NCBI RefSeq assembly: GCF_014643515.1
Contig: NZ_BMJP01000002.1
Coordinates: 310,001 to 374,000, forward strand
From: Sphingomonas prati
GTDB taxonomy: Bacteria; Pseudomonadota; Alphaproteobacteria; Sphingomonadales; Sphingomonadaceae
DNA: 64,000 bases
Reading direction: 5' to 3'
Made by a program: the position numbers and the translations under genes. Positions 29,496 to 40,306 of the stretch are shown in pieces. A model generated the notes under the pieces. That model saw nothing but the letters and a program-made list of their open reading frames with translations. It did not search any database and had not been told where the DNA came from. Positions within the stretch are counted from its first letter, which is position 1. Every line of letters starts with the position of its first letter.

Positions 29496-29544
29496 CGCCG
29501 CCCGTCTGGCGAAACCTACCGTTTTCGCCTATATCGGCGGCATC

Positions 29545-30741
29545 ATGACACTTCACATGCCTATCCCCGGTCATATCGATCCGGTTCCCGTCCCCCGTGC
29601 GCTCGTGCCGCGCGCCGACGGGCGGATCGACCTGCTCGGCCTGTCGCAGGCCGAACTGCGCGTCGCGCTCGAAACCGCGCAGCTCGAACCCAAGCAGGCC
29701 AAGCTCCGCGCCAAGCAGTTGTGGCACTGGATCTACAACCGCGGCGTCGTCGATTTCACGCTGATGACCGACATCGCCAAGTCGATGCACGGCTGGCTCG
29801 CCATGCGGTTCGTCGTCAGCCGGCCGGAAGTCGTCGAGGCGCAGGTGTCGAGCGACGGCACGCGCAAGTGGCTGCTCCGCACCGACGACGGCCAGGATTA
29901 CGAGATGGTCTTCATCCCGGATGCGGACCGCGGCACGCTCTGCGTCTCCAGCCAGGTCGGCTGCACGCTCAACTGCCGCTTCTGCTTCACCGGCACGATG
30001 CGGCTGGTCCGCAACCTGACGCCGGCCGAGATCGTCGGACAGGTCATGCTGGCGCGCGACGCGCTCGGCGAATGGCCGAGCCAGCCCGAGGGGCGCATGC
30101 TGACCAACATCGTCATGATGGGGATGGGCGAGCCGCTCTATAATTTCGACAATGTCCGCGATGCGCTGAAACTCGTCATGGACGGCGCGGGCCTCGGCCT
30201 GTCGCGCCGCCGCATCACGCTCAGCACCAGCGGCGTCGTGCCGATGATGGCACGTGCCGGGGCGGAGATCGGCGTCAACCTTGCCGTCTCGCTCCACGCG
30301 GTGACCAAGGACGTCCGCGACGAGATCGTCCCGCTCAACCGCAAATATGGGATCGAGGAGCTGCTCCAGGCCTGCGCCGACTATCCCGGTGCCAACAATG
30401 CGCGTCGCATCACGTTCGAATATGTGATGCTGAAGGACAAGAACGACAGCGACGCCGACGCCTACGAACTGGTCCGCCTGCTGAAGAAATACGACCTGCC
30501 GGCCAAGGTGAACCTGATTCCGTTCAACCCCTGGCCCGGCGCGAACTACGAATGTTCCGACCCGGAACGGATCAAGCGCTTCTCCAACATTGTGTTCGAA
30601 GCCGGCATCAGCGCCCCCGTCCGCACCCCCCGCGGCCGCGACATCATGGCCGCGTGCGGCCAGCTGAAGTCGGCATCGGAAAAGAAGAGCCGCGCCGAGC
30701 TCGACCAGCTCGCGGACGAGAAGCAGGCGGCGCTGGGCTGA
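29545..30741 (+). CDS. rlmN: Dual-specificity rRNA/tRNA adenine-C2 methyltransferase RlmN
   Basis: RlmN is a radical-SAM enzyme that makes m2A2503 in 23S rRNA and m2A37 in some tRNAs. The 398-residue protein has the [4Fe-4S] motif C140-x3-C144-x2-C147 (CTLNCRFC), the [14 protein letters not shown] segment, [13 protein letters not shown] and a C-terminal cysteine in DIMAACGQL that acts in the covalent intermediate; Cys133 is nearby. ATG 29545 follows a short gap after YhhQ on the same strand. Confidence 0.97.
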   Translation: MTLHMPIPGHIDPVPVPRALVPRADGRIDLLGLSQAELRVALETAQLEPKQAKLRAKQLWHWIYNRGVVDFTLMTDIAKSMHGWLAMRFVVSRPEVVEAQVSSDGTRKWLLRTDDGQDYEMVFIPDADRGTLCVSSQVGCTLNCRFCFTGTMRLVRNLTPAEIVGQVMLARDALGEWPSQPEGRMLTNIVMMGMGEPLYNFDNVRDALKLVMDGAGLGLSRRRITLSTSGVVPMMARAGAEIGVNLAVSLHAVTKDVRDEIVPLNRKYGIEELLQACADYPGANNARRITFEYVMLKDKNDSDADAYELVRLLKKYDLPAKVNLIPFNPWPGANYECSDPERIKRFSNIVFEAGISAPVRTPRGRDIMAACGQLKSASEKKSRAELDQLADEKQAALG

Positions 30742-30760
30742 CATAAAGGGCGGCACGCGT

Positions 30761-30861
30761 GTCACCCCTCTCCCAACCCTCTCCCCGAGGGGAGAGGGCT
30801 TTCCCTGGACACAACCGGCCCCCTCCCCCCACCGGGGGGAGGGTTGGGGAGAGGGGGGACA
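30761..30861. repeat. Family E composite inverted repeat with two internal hairpins
   Basis: GTCACCCCTCTCCCAACCCT at 30761 is mirrored by AGGGTTGGGGAGAGGGGGGA ending near 30861. Inside are two perfect hairpins, at 30778-30799 and 30820-30843 (CCCTCCCCCC with GGGGGGAGGG). It lies between rlmN and the Cfa-like gene and may end the rlmN mRNA. Confidence 0.87.
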
Positions 30862-30938
30862 CAGGCGCTGACGGTTTTTGCATCGACGCCAACTGACCAC
30901 GCTGGCAATACCCCCTCGAATCAACGGGGCGTGCACAG

Positions 30939-32174
30939 ATGTGGCTGTTCGATAAATTCGCGCGCAAGGCGCTGAAACAGGGTCAGCTGTCGATCATCGA
31001 CGGCGACGGCAAGCGGTACGACTACGGCACGCCCGACCCGGACCGGATGCCGATCGTGGTGCGCTTCACCGATCGGAAGGTCGGCAACTACATCGCGCGC
31101 CATCCGCGGCTCGGCGCGGCCGAGGCCTGGATGGACGGCCGCATGGTGATCGAACAGGGCGACATCGCCGGCCTGATCGACCTCATCCGCGCCAACGGCA
31201 AATGGGAACGCGGCGGCGGCCAGCTCGGCGCGCGCAGCCCGATGAAGCGGATCGCCGGCACCATCGCGACGCGGCTCGACTCCATCAACAAGATCGGCAA
31301 GTCGAAGCAGAACGTCGCCCATCACTACGACATCGGCGACCGGCTCTACGACCTGTTCCTCGACGTCGACCGGCAATATAGCTGCGCCTACTTCACCGAT
31401 CCGGACAACAGCCTGGAACAGGCGCAGCTCGACAAAAAGGCACACATCGCCGCCAAGCTGAACCTGAAACCCGGCCAGCGCGTGCTCGACATCGGCTGCG
31501 GCTGGGGCGGCATGGCGCTCTACCTGAACCGCGTCGCCGACGTGGACGTGCTCGGCATCACCCTGTCGGAAGAACAGCTTAAGACCGCCCGCCGCCGCGC
31601 GGAGGAAGCCGGCGTCGCGGACCGCGTGAAGTTCGAACTGATCGACTACCGCGAACTCAGCGGCACGTTCGACCGGATCGTGTCGGTCGGCATGTTCGAA
31701 CATGTCGGCGTGCCGAACTACCGCACCTTTTTTGCCAAATGCCGCTCGCTGATGGTGGAGGACGGCGTCATGCTGCTCCACACGATCGGCCGGATGGGCG
31801 GCCCGGGCCAGACCGACGCCTTCACCGCGCGCTACATCTTTCCCGGCGGCTACAACCCCGCGCTGTCGGAGATCGTCGCCGCCAGCGAATCGCAGCGGCT
31901 GATCTCGACCGACGTCGAAACGCTCCGCGTCCACTACGCGCTCACCATCCGCCACTGGTACGACCGCTGCGTCAAGCACAAGGCGGAGATCGAGGCGATG
32001 TTCGACGCGCGCTTCTACCGCATGTGGACCTTCTACCTCGCCGGCGCGATGAGCGCGTTCCGCCACGGTGGCATGTGCAACTACCAGATCCAGTACACCC
32101 GCAGCCGCTGGGCCCTGCCGTTGACCCGCGACTACATCGCGCCGGCCGAACAGGACCTCCGCGCCAAGGGCTGA
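30939..32174 (+). CDS. Cyclopropane-fatty-acyl-phospholipid synthase family protein
   Basis: The 411-residue protein is a SAM-dependent methyltransferase of the Cfa family, predicted to add a methylene bridge to unsaturated phospholipid acyl chains at the membrane. SAM motif LDIGCGWGG is at 183-191; YSCAYFTDPDNSLEQAQLDK just upstream and the GMFEHVG segment are family hallmarks, as is the C-terminal GGMCNYQIQYTR. Its N-terminal domain (residues 1-120) fits the long Cfa form. Gene order gives no pathway context. Confidence 0.93.
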   Translation: MWLFDKFARKALKQGQLSIIDGDGKRYDYGTPDPDRMPIVVRFTDRKVGNYIARHPRLGAAEAWMDGRMVIEQGDIAGLIDLIRANGKWERGGGQLGARSPMKRIAGTIATRLDSINKIGKSKQNVAHHYDIGDRLYDLFLDVDRQYSCAYFTDPDNSLEQAQLDKKAHIAAKLNLKPGQRVLDIGCGWGGMALYLNRVADVDVLGITLSEEQLKTARRRAEEAGVADRVKFELIDYRELSGTFDRIVSVGMFEHVGVPNYRTFFAKCRSLMVEDGVMLLHTIGRMGGPGQTDAFTARYIFPGGYNPALSEIVAASESQRLISTDVETLRVHYALTIRHWYDRCVKHKAEIEAMFDARFYRMWTFYLAGAMSAFRHGGMCNYQIQYTRSRWALPLTRDYIAPAEQDLRAKG

Positions 32175-32183
32175 CCGACACAC

Positions 32184-32250
32184 GTTCCCCGGCGGAGGCC
32201 GGGGCCTAGGTGAAACACCACCACCCAGGCCCCGGCCTCCGCCGGGGAAC
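32184..32250. repeat. Family A palindrome, copy 3
   Basis: Arms 32184-32207 and 32227-32250 are exact 24-base reverse complements beginning GTTCCCCGGCGGAGGCCGGG. The element sits between the convergent Cfa-like gene and EF-hand gene, so it can serve as the shared terminator. Confidence 0.93.
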
Positions 32251-32258
32251 GCAACAAC

Positions 32259-32696
32259 TCAGCGCTTCCGCACCGGAACCGGCAACGGCGCAGGCGTCGC
32301 AGCCGCCTCCGGTTCGGCGGAATACTTCGCCTCCGCCGCGGCACGCTCCGCGCCCGTCATCCGCCCGTCATGGTCGGTATCGGCCTCGTCGAAGCTGCGC
32401 AGCGCATCGGCCTTCTGCTCGGCCAACGTGATGCGCCCGTCGCGGTTCGTGTCGGCATCGCTGAACATCGCGTCCACCATCGCGGGCGGCACGCTGTTCT
32501 TCGTCGCCCACGCATCGACCTCCGCCCGGCTGACCACGCCGTCGCGGTCGGCGTCCAGCATGCGGCTGAGCCCGGTCGCGCGCTCCTCCGCCGCGGCGCG
32601 CGGCATGAAGTCCGGCCCGCGCGCCGGCCCAGTGGGCGCTTGCGCGAACGCGGCCGCGCCGGTCCCCAGCGCCATGATCGTCATCATTATCCGCAT
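32259..32696 (-). CDS. Exported EF-hand calcium-binding protein 1
   Basis: The 145-residue protein has a signal peptide (about 1-19, ending FAQA) and three complete EF-hand loops: D48-E59 (DADRDGVVSRAE), D82-E93 (DTNRDGRITLAE) and D106-E117 (DTDHDGRMTGAE), all with acidic residues at positions 1, 3, 5 and 12. A proline/alanine tail ends in RKR. Such periplasmic EF-hand proteins are abundant in sphingomonads; a calcium-buffering or envelope role is inferred. It is 28 bases downstream of the second EF-hand gene. Confidence 0.9.
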   Translation of the reverse strand: MRIMMTIMALGTGAAAFAQAPTGPARGPDFMPRAAAEERATGLSRMLDADRDGVVSRAEVDAWATKNSVPPAMVDAMFSDADTNRDGRITLAEQKADALRSFDEADTDHDGRMTGAERAAAEAKYSAEPEAAATPAPLPVPVRKR

Positions 32697-32724
32697 CGCA
32701 TCGCTCCGTTCGTTTCAGGTTGGC

Positions 32725-33201
32725 TCAACGACCGGGGGCCAGCTTGCGATCCGGGATCGCGCCGGCGCCCGGCTTCCGCGCGGCGATCTTCTCCGCCACC
32801 GTCAGGATGCCGTCATGATTGGCATCGACCATGTCGAACGCGCGCAGCGGGCGGCGCGATGCCTCCGCCGGGCTCAGCTTGCCGTCGGCATTGGTGTCGA
32901 CCGCCTTGAACGCGGCGTTGGCGGCGTTCAGCATGTCCTGCGCCTCCTTCGCGGTCGGCGCATTCTTCGTGCCGGGCGGCGTGCGGTTCAACACCACGCC
33001 CATCCGCTTGCCGAATTCCGCGCGGCTCATAAAACCGTCCTTGTTGGTGTCGGCCAGCTTGAACACGCCGTCGACCTCCGCCTGCATCTGCGCGCGGGTC
33101 ACGTCGCCGGTGCCCTTCACGGGCTTGGCCGCGGGCGCGGACAAAGCGGGCGCGGCGGCCAGGGTGATGAGGACGGGCAGCATCAGGGCTATCGGACGCA
33201 T
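32725..33201 (-). CDS. Exported EF-hand calcium-binding protein 2
   Basis: ATG 33201, preceded by GAAGGA, begins a signal peptide ending PALSA (about residues 1-22). The 158-residue product has three EF-hand loops: D51-E62 ([12 protein letters not shown]), D102-E113 ([12 protein letters not shown]) and D126-E137 ([12 protein letters not shown]). The first two are separated by a 40-residue insertion, unlike the tighter spacing in the downstream paralogue. The two genes form a small operon and probably arose by duplication. Confidence 0.9.
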   Translation of the reverse strand: MRPIALMLPVLITLAAAPALSAPAAKPVKGTGDVTRAQMQAEVDGVFKLADTNKDGFMSRAEFGKRMGVVLNRTPPGTKNAPTAKEAQDMLNAANAAFKAVDTNADGKLSPAEASRRPLRAFDMVDANHDGILTVAEKIAARKPGAGAIPDRKLAPGR

Positions 33202-33335
33202 CGGTTTTCCTTCTCGCAACGGTCGGGTCACGGTCGTACGGGTACGCCCCATGGCGCGCCCTCGCTGTATGGCGCTTGAATGCGCGGGCCCCGGATGGCA
33301 AGGCGCGCGCGAATTTACGGGTTGAAGGGACGGAC

Positions 33336-34553
<1,218 letters not shown>

Positions 34554-34569
34554 GGCGCGACGCCAGAAC

Positions 34570-34636
34570 GTGCCCCGGCGCAGGCCGGGGCCTAGACGCA
34601 ACCGCTTCACCTAGGCCCCGGCCTTCGCCGGGGCAC
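34570..34636. repeat. Family A palindrome, copy 4
   Basis: GTGCCCCGGCGCAGGCCGGG (34570 on) and its near reverse complement ending TTCGCCGGGGCAC (34636) form 26-base arms with one mismatch. It separates the convergent argG and GT39-like gene; the stop of the latter is four bases away. Confidence 0.92.
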
Positions 34637-34639
34637 GCA

Positions 34640-36196
34640 TCACCGCCGCTCTGTCGCGCCGACCCGCCGCAGCGCGATCAGGTCGATCGGGTTCCAGTAC
34701 AACCGCGCCACCGGCCGCCGCCCGACCGCCAGTTCCTGCAGGAACATGTCGCCCTTGTCATAGGCCCGCGGCCCCAGCCGCAGCAGCCAGATGGTCGGTG
34801 CCGCCTGCACCCCCGACTCGCGCGCGATGGCCCGCAACCGGTCGCGCGGCAGCGAGACGACACCCCGACTGCCGGTCGGATACCACCCGCCGACGCCGAT
34901 CGACGGCACCGGCGTCGGCACCGGCCGCACCGCGATCGGCACACGCAGGTCGCGCAACGCGAACACCATCGGCAGCGCCCCTTCGTTGGGATAGGCGAGC
35001 AGCACGTCGCCCGGCCGCCAGCGCGGGGCCAGGAACTGGACGACGCCGTACCAATGCTGCTGCCCGCCGACACGCGCGCGCTCGATTAAATCGTTCGCCA
35101 CCATGTGGAACGCCACGAACACTCCGGCCCCCGCGCCGGCCCAGCGCCGCCACCCGACCGTCCAGCCCAGCGTCCCGATCGACAGCAGCAGCACCGCTGG
35201 CACCGCGACCGGCGTCATGGTCCGTACAATGAACACTGGCGCGACCAGCGCGGACAGCGCGATCGACAACGCGGGCGGCACCAGCGCAAGTGCGAACAGC
35301 GCCGCCGCCAGCCGCCGCCGCGGCGCCCCGTCCGCCAGCCGCCAGATCGCCAGTCCCGCCAGCACGAACAACGCAATGCCGGGCGCTAGGCCGGGCGCGG
35401 CATACAGAATAGCCAGCCTGGTCGGCACGGTGTCCCACGAAAAGGTCAGCCAGGTCGCCGACACCCAGGTCGGTGCCTGATCCGCCAGGATCGCCACCGC
35501 CGGCGCCCAGACCAGCGCGACCAGCGCATGCCCGCCGACGATCCGCGCCCAGTCGCGCCCCGTCAGCCCCGGACGCACCACTAGTGCAAGGAACGCGACC
35601 CCGAGCGCGGCGGCGTACAGCGCACCCAGATTGTGCAGCCACAGCATCAACGCCAGCCCGACGAGATAGCCGGCATACGGCCCAACCGCGATGCTGCGCC
35701 CGCGCTCCGCCGCCGCGCCCAGCCGGATGAGCGCCCACAACGTCCCGGCATAGACCAGGATCATCACCGGATAGGGCCGTACCTCGCGCGTCATCGCGAC
35801 CAGCATGATCGACACCGCGGCATAGGCCACCGCACCCCACGCGATCCGCGGCGCATCGAGCCGCGCCAGCCGCGCCGCATCGTGCGCCGCCCGCCAGATC
35901 ACCGGCAGAACCGCGATGCCGCAGACATAACCGAGCGAGCGGTACCCCGCGAGGCTGTCGCCGAACACCAAAGTCCAGCAGCGCAGCAGCGAATAATAGA
36001 AGGGCGGGTGCGTCTCGTACGCCGGCACGACACGCCAAAGAAAATCGAACCCCTTCCCCGCGGCATAGGCGCTGTACGCCTCGTCCAGCCAGAACGGCTC
36101 GTCCAGCGACCCGTGAAACCGGAAATACAGCGCCACCGCGAGCAGCCCGAGCGCGCCGAAGATACCGATCGTCCGGGAAAGCCGCGCCTGTTCCAT
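34640..36196 (-). CDS. GT-C membrane glycosyltransferase (GT39/ArnT-like)
   Basis: The 518-residue protein has about eleven hydrophobic helices. The first periplasmic loop carries EPFWLDEAYSAYAAGKGFDF and YETHPPFYYSLLRCW, the acidic and HPP motifs of GT39/PMT-type enzymes that use polyprenyl-phosphate sugars. It likely transfers a sugar to a surface molecule at the periplasmic face. The 3' end lies directly beside family A copy 4. It is divergent from the next membrane protein across about 236 bases. Confidence 0.85.
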   Translation of the reverse strand: MEQARLSRTIGIFGALGLLAVALYFRFHGSLDEPFWLDEAYSAYAAGKGFDFLWRVVPAYETHPPFYYSLLRCWTLVFGDSLAGYRSLGYVCGIAVLPVIWRAAHDAARLARLDAPRIAWGAVAYAAVSIMLVAMTREVRPYPVMILVYAGTLWALIRLGAAAERGRSIAVGPYAGYLVGLALMLWLHNLGALYAAALGVAFLALVVRPGLTGRDWARIVGGHALVALVWAPAVAILADQAPTWVSATWLTFSWDTVPTRLAILYAAPGLAPGIALFVLAGLAIWRLADGAPRRRLAAALFALALVPPALSIALSALVAPVFIVRTMTPVAVPAVLLLSIGTLGWTVGWRRWAGAGAGVFVAFHMVANDLIERARVGGQQHWYGVVQFLAPRWRPGDVLLAYPNEGALPMVFALRDLRVPIAVRPVPTPVPSIGVGGWYPTGSRGVVSLPRDRLRAIARESGVQAAPTIWLLRLGPRAYDKGDMFLQELAVGRRPVARLYWNPIDLIALRRVGATERR

Positions 36197-36256
36197 CGCC
36201 CGCCCTTACGGTCTGCCCGCCCCCAAGGGAAGCACCGGGCCGATCGAGACAAAACC

Positions 36257-36282
36257 GTCATCCCGGCGAAAGCCGGGATGAC
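36257..36282. repeat. Family B palindrome, longer copy
   Basis: GTCATCCCGGC-GAAA-GCCGGGATGAC is an eleven-pair perfect hairpin with a GAAA tetraloop. It is in the divergent space between the GT39-like gene and the membrane protein at 36433. A decayed copy is near 61431 (GGCCGGGATGACGG). Confidence 0.85.
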
Positions 36283-36432
36283 GAAGTAGCGGTGCGCCTT
36301 CTCCCCGACCGGAGTGCCATCGCAACCCGCAAACCGCCGCCCACGCCACCCCAGTTAAACCGCGCAAAACCGCGACCCGACCCACCAATTACCGGTTCCC
36401 GCCGCCCCTGCGCTTCGATACAGGCGGGGTCC

Positions 36433-38049
36433 ATGACCGATCGCGCCTGGTGGCAGTCGCGGTGGTACGCGATCGGGCTGGCGTGCCTGATGGCCGTACC
36501 GCTGCTCTGGCCCGACATTCCCCCCATCACCGACCTGTTGGGCCATATCGGGCGCTACGGCGTCGAGCTGGAGCGCGCCGGCTCGCCCTTTCTACAACGC
36601 TATTACGGGTTCGAATGGGGCCTGATCGGCAATATGGGGATCGACCTGCTCATCGTGCCGCTGTCGCGGCTGATGGGGCTGGAACCCGCGGTCAAGCTGA
36701 TCGTGCTGTTGATCCCGCCGCTCACCGCGGGCGGCCTGCTGTGGATGGCGAAGGAAGCGCACGGCCGCATCCCGCCCAGCGCCGCCTTCGCGCTGCCGTT
36801 CGCCTATGGCTATCCGTTCCAGTTCGGGTTCGCCAATTTCGCACTGTCGATGGCGCTCGCCTTCCTGGCGTTCGGATACTGGCTGCGGCTCGGCCGGACG
36901 GGGCGCACGCGGTTGCGGGCGGCGCTGTTCGTGCCGATCGGCCTCGCGATCTGGGTCTGCCACAGCTACGGCTGGGCGGTCCTGTGCCTCCTCGCCGCGG
37001 CCGCCGAACTGGTCCGCATGCGCGACGACACCGGCGAAGGCACGGCAAAACGGAACCTGTTCAGCACCGTCTGGCACGCCGGCCTCGCCTGCCTCCCGCT
37101 CGTCCCGCCAATGATTTTGATGCTCGTCTGGCGCTCCGGTGCGGTGGCCGGCACGACCGGCGGCTATACCGCCACCTGGAAATATGCCTGGCTGCTGGCG
37201 GCGTTGCGCGACGATTATCGTCCGTACGACATCGCCTGCGTCAGCGTGGTGTTCATCCTGCTCGGCCTCGGCGTCGCGCGGGTCGGTTTCCGCTACAACC
37301 GCACGCTGGGGCTCGCCGCGCTGTTCCTGTTCGCTGCCTACGCGCTTCTGCCACGCGTGCTGCTCGGCTCCGCTTATGCCGACATGCGGATGGCGCCCTA
37401 TGCGCTGGCGGTGGCGGTGGTGGCATTGCGCCCGATCGGCGATGCGCGCTGGTGGCGCCCCGCGCTCGCGGTGGCCGCGCTCGCCTTCCTGGTCGTCCGG
37501 CTGACCGGCCACACGCTCCACTATGCCCGGCTCGACCGCGCCTATGACGAGCAGCTCGCGGCCGTCGAACATCTGCCGATCGGCGCGCGCGTGATGGTGC
37601 TGGTCAACCTCCCCTGCCAGGGCAGCTGGAGCTATTCGCGGATGGACCATCTCGGCAGCCTCGCGATCGGACGCCGCCAGGCGTTCGTGAACGGCCAGTG
37701 GGCGATGGCCGGCGCGCAGCTCCTGACGATCCGCAACCCGCATGTCGGGCGGTTCGGGGGCGATCCGACGCAGCTTCTGCGCCCGCTCAAATGCCGTCGC
37801 CGCGGCGAACCGGTACTTGCCGACACGCTCCGCAACTTCCCGCGCGCGGCTTATGATCATTTCTGGCTGATCGACATGCCGCGCTCCGGCTGGCTCCGCT
37901 ATCCGGACCTGGTTCCCGTCTGGCACGGCCGCACCCGCGGCATCCTCTACCGCGTCGTGCCCGCCCCAGTGCCAGCCAAGCCTCAGGCCGGCTCGGCCAC
38001 CAGCGCCAGCGACACCCCGAACGGCAGCGATCCGCGCGCCACGATGTGA
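36433..38049 (+). CDS. Polytopic membrane protein of unknown family in glycan locus
   Basis: No family is recognised with certainty. The 538-residue product has about ten hydrophobic segments in its first 370 residues and a soluble C-terminal domain with scattered cysteines (LPCQGSW, LKCRRRG). The first loop, DIPPITDLLGHIGRYGVELE, contains acidic residues where GT-C enzymes bind polyprenyl-phosphate sugars, so a transferase or flippase role is plausible. ATG 36433 is chosen; the frame is open upstream to 36292, but those residues are not hydrophobic. Its end overlaps the convergent methyltransferase by 67 bases. Confidence 0.78.
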   Translation: MTDRAWWQSRWYAIGLACLMAVPLLWPDIPPITDLLGHIGRYGVELERAGSPFLQRYYGFEWGLIGNMGIDLLIVPLSRLMGLEPAVKLIVLLIPPLTAGGLLWMAKEAHGRIPPSAAFALPFAYGYPFQFGFANFALSMALAFLAFGYWLRLGRTGRTRLRAALFVPIGLAIWVCHSYGWAVLCLLAAAAELVRMRDDTGEGTAKRNLFSTVWHAGLACLPLVPPMILMLVWRSGAVAGTTGGYTATWKYAWLLAALRDDYRPYDIACVSVVFILLGLGVARVGFRYNRTLGLAALFLFAAYALLPRVLLGSAYADMRMAPYALAVAVVALRPIGDARWWRPALAVAALAFLVVRLTGHTLHYARLDRAYDEQLAAVEHLPIGARVMVLVNLPCQGSWSYSRMDHLGSLAIGRRQAFVNGQWAMAGAQLLTIRNPHVGRFGGDPTQLLRPLKCRRRGEPVLADTLRNFPRAAYDHFWLIDMPRSGWLRYPDLVPVWHGRTRGILYRVVPAPVPAKPQAGSATSASDTPNGSDPRATM

Positions 38050-38714
38050 CGTTCCGCGCCGAACACCTGTTCCAGCAGGCGGTTCATGCGCGGCGACGGC
38101 ATCGCATCGTCGTCCCCCCCGGTCTTGCCGGTCAGCTTGTGCAGCCACCGCACACCGACGATCAGCGGGAACAGCAGCGTGTTGAAATGGCTGCGGTGGC
38201 GCACGCGGAACCCGGCTTGCCCGAACACCTTCGCCAGCGTTGCGGCGGTATAGCGCCGCTGGTGGTGATGCGCCGCATCGTGCGCGCTCCACATCCACGG
38301 GTTGGCCGGCACCGTCACCATCAACCGCCCGCCGGGCGCGAGCTTGCGGCGCAGCGCGGTCAGCGCCTCCAGATCACCCGGAATATGCTCCAGCACGTCG
38401 AGCAGCACGATGAAGTCGTAATGCCCGTCGTCCAGCGCGACGCCATCGGGCAGGTAGCCACCCTTCACCGCGATCCCGCTCCGGTCGCTGGCGAACGCGC
38501 GCGCGAAATCGTCCGGCTCCACCGCATCGACCGTGCCGTAACCCTGCAACAGCGGGATGTTCGATCCCGTGCCGCACCCGACTTCCAGGATGCGCATGCC
38601 GGACCGGCGCGGGGCCTGCGCCTCGATCAGCGCAGCCACGATCCGGCGGCGCGCAGCGAACCACCAATGTTCGCCGTCGATCTCGGCCATCCGTGCGTAG
38701 ATGCTCGCATCCAT
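37983..38714 (-). CDS. Class I SAM-dependent methyltransferase in glycan operon
   Basis: The 243-residue protein has SAM motif ILEVGCGTGSNIPLLQ, the motif II region YDFIVLLDVLEHIPGD and MVTVPANPWMWSAHDAAHHH. It fits Methyltransf_11/23-type enzymes acting on sugars or glycan lipids. Its ATG overlaps the stop of the GT2 gene by one base (TGATG), so it is probably the third gene of a GtrA-GT2-methyltransferase operon. Glycan methylation is inferred from context. Confidence 0.88.
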   Translation of the reverse strand: MDASIYARMAEIDGEHWWFAARRRIVAALIEAQAPRRSGMRILEVGCGTGSNIPLLQGYGTVDAVEPDDFARAFASDRSGIAVKGGYLPDGVALDDGHYDFIVLLDVLEHIPGDLEALTALRRKLAPGGRLMVTVPANPWMWSAHDAAHHHQRRYTAATLAKVFGQAGFRVRHRSHFNTLLFPLIVGVRWLHKLTGKTGGDDDAMPSPRMNRLLEQVFGAERHIVARGSLPFGVSLALVAEPA

Positions 38715-39742
38715 CAGTGCATTCCCCCGGCCTTGCCGTCGCTGCCGCCATCCATGCCGATCCGGGTTCGCACCACGTAGATCGGCCGATGCTTCACCTC
38801 GACCATGATGCGGCCAACATACTCGCCTAGCACGCCCAGCGACACCAGCTGCAACCCGCCGAAGAACAGCACCGCGATCATCAGCGACGGATATCCCGCC
38901 ACATCCGATCCGTACACCAGCGTCCGCACGCCAACATACACCGCGTATAGCATCCCGACCATCGCGATCGACGCGCCCAGGTAGCTCCAGACGCGGAGCG
39001 GCACGGTGGAGGCCGACGTGATCCCGTCGATCGCCAGCGTCCAGAGCTTCCAGTAGTTGAACTTGGTCGTGCCCAGCGTCCGTTCGACGCGGTCATATTC
39101 GACCGACGTCTGGCGGAACCCGCCCCACGCGAACAGCCCCTTCATGAACCGGTTGCGCTCCGGCATCGTGCGGATCACCTCCACCACCTTCCGGTCGAGC
39201 AGCCGGAAATCGCCCGCATGTTCGGGGATCTTGTCCGCCGACAGCCAGTTGTGCGCGCGATAGTAGAAATCCGCCGTGAACCGCTTGGGCAGCGTATCGC
39301 TCGCCCGGTTGCGCCGCACGCCGTACACGACCTCGTATCCGTCGCGCCATTTGGCGATCATCTCGCCGATCACCTCGGGCGGGTCCTGCAGATCGACGTC
39401 GATCGGGATCGACACCTCGCCGCGCGCCACGTCCAGCCCGGCGGACAGCGCTGCTTCCTTGCCGAAATTGCGCGACAGCGACAGCGCGCGGACCCGCGGG
39501 TCGGCGCGGTTGGCGGCCATGATCGCGGGCAGCGTCGCGTCGGTCGATCCGTCGTCGATGAACAGGATTTCCCAGCCGCGCGGCTCCGCCAGTGAGTCGA
39601 GCACCAAGGTCACACGCTGGACGAACGTCGCGATCGCCTGCTCCTCGTCCTTCACCGGCACGATCATCGTCACCAACGGGCGCGGTTCGCCTGTCCATTC
39701 GGAATCGGCTGTGGGATTCGGCACACTGTACGGGTCTGTCAT
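38714..39742 (-). CDS. Glycosyltransferase family 2, GtrB/DPM-like polyprenyl-phosphate sugar synthase
   Basis: The 342-residue protein has a GT2 domain with IVPVKDEEQAI, ILFIDDGSTDAT and the DxD-containing IDVDLQDPPEV, then two C-terminal membrane helices (about 255-280 and 290-315) ending YVGRIMVEVKHRPIYVV. This is the GtrB/ArnC/DpmA arrangement that transfers a sugar from UDP or GDP to undecaprenyl phosphate at the inner membrane. It overlaps gtrA-like by four bases and the methyltransferase by one base. Confidence 0.93.
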   Translation of the reverse strand: MTDPYSVPNPTADSEWTGEPRPLVTMIVPVKDEEQAIATFVQRVTLVLDSLAEPRGWEILFIDDGSTDATLPAIMAANRADPRVRALSLSRNFGKEAALSAGLDVARGEVSIPIDVDLQDPPEVIGEMIAKWRDGYEVVYGVRRNRASDTLPKRFTADFYYRAHNWLSADKIPEHAGDFRLLDRKVVEVIRTMPERNRFMKGLFAWGGFRQTSVEYDRVERTLGTTKFNYWKLWTLAIDGITSASTVPLRVWSYLGASIAMVGMLYAVYVGVRTLVYGSDVAGYPSLMIAVLFFGGLQLVSLGVLGEYVGRIMVEVKHRPIYVVRTRIGMDGGSDGKAGGMH

Positions 39743-40191
39743 TCGAAGACCCATAGCCGGTTGAGCCAGAACATCGCCACCGGTGTCACGAACAGGATCG
39801 GCACGATCGGCCACCATGTCGGCCCGCCCAAACGATGAACCAGCAACCAGATCCACGCGCTGTTCAACCCCAGGCTGATCAGCGACGCGGTCAGGAACCG
39901 CACCGTGGTGCGCAGCGTGTTCTCGCGGCTGCCGTGCCCGCGAAAGCTCCACCGGCTGTGGATGACGTAGCCGAGCGACACGGCGACCGCATAACCCGCC
40001 AGATTGGCCAGTTGCGGATGGACGTGCAGCGGCGTCGCCAGGACCCAATAGATTGCGGCGGACAGCGCGGTGATGCCGAACCCGGTGATGGCATAGCGCA
40101 CGAACTGGCCGCCCGTGCCGGACAGGAAGGCGCGGATCCGGGCGACCAGGCCGGTCGTCGAGTCGCGGGAGGGGGAGAGCGGAGCGGTCAT
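39739..40191 (-). CDS. GtrA-family membrane protein (putative polyprenyl-phosphate sugar flippase)
   Basis: From ATG 40191 the product is 150 residues with four hydrophobic helices and the GtrA core QFVRYAITGFGITALSAAIY and YVIHSRWSFRGHGSRE. GtrA is thought to flip undecaprenyl-phosphate-glucose to the periplasm for GtrB-made donors. It is the first gene of the operon with the GT2 and methyltransferase. It is divergent from the large membrane protein at 40307. Confidence 0.93.
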   Translation of the reverse strand: MTAPLSPSRDSTTGLVARIRAFLSGTGGQFVRYAITGFGITALSAAIYWVLATPLHVHPQLANLAGYAVAVSLGYVIHSRWSFRGHGSRENTLRTTVRFLTASLISLGLNSAWIWLLVHRLGGPTWWPIVPILFVTPVAMFWLNRLWVFE

Positions 40192-40306
40192 GCGGTTGGC
40201 ATGCGCGCTAGGACTGAACGAACTGCACGTCAAACATGGTTGTCGCGCGCCGAACGTGGTTCCATAGCGCGCTGCCCGCCGGGGCCGAGTTACCCAAGGA
40301 TACGCC

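Noticed and set aside
29449-30936. Minus-strand frame antisense to rlmN
   Set aside because: Overlaps a strongly identified radical-SAM gene and crosses the repeat at 30761-30861.
37983-38049. The 67-base convergent overlap as evidence that one of the two genes is misframed
   Set aside because: Both proteins have coherent endings (a proline/serine tail and a methyltransferase C-terminus), so both frames appear genuine.
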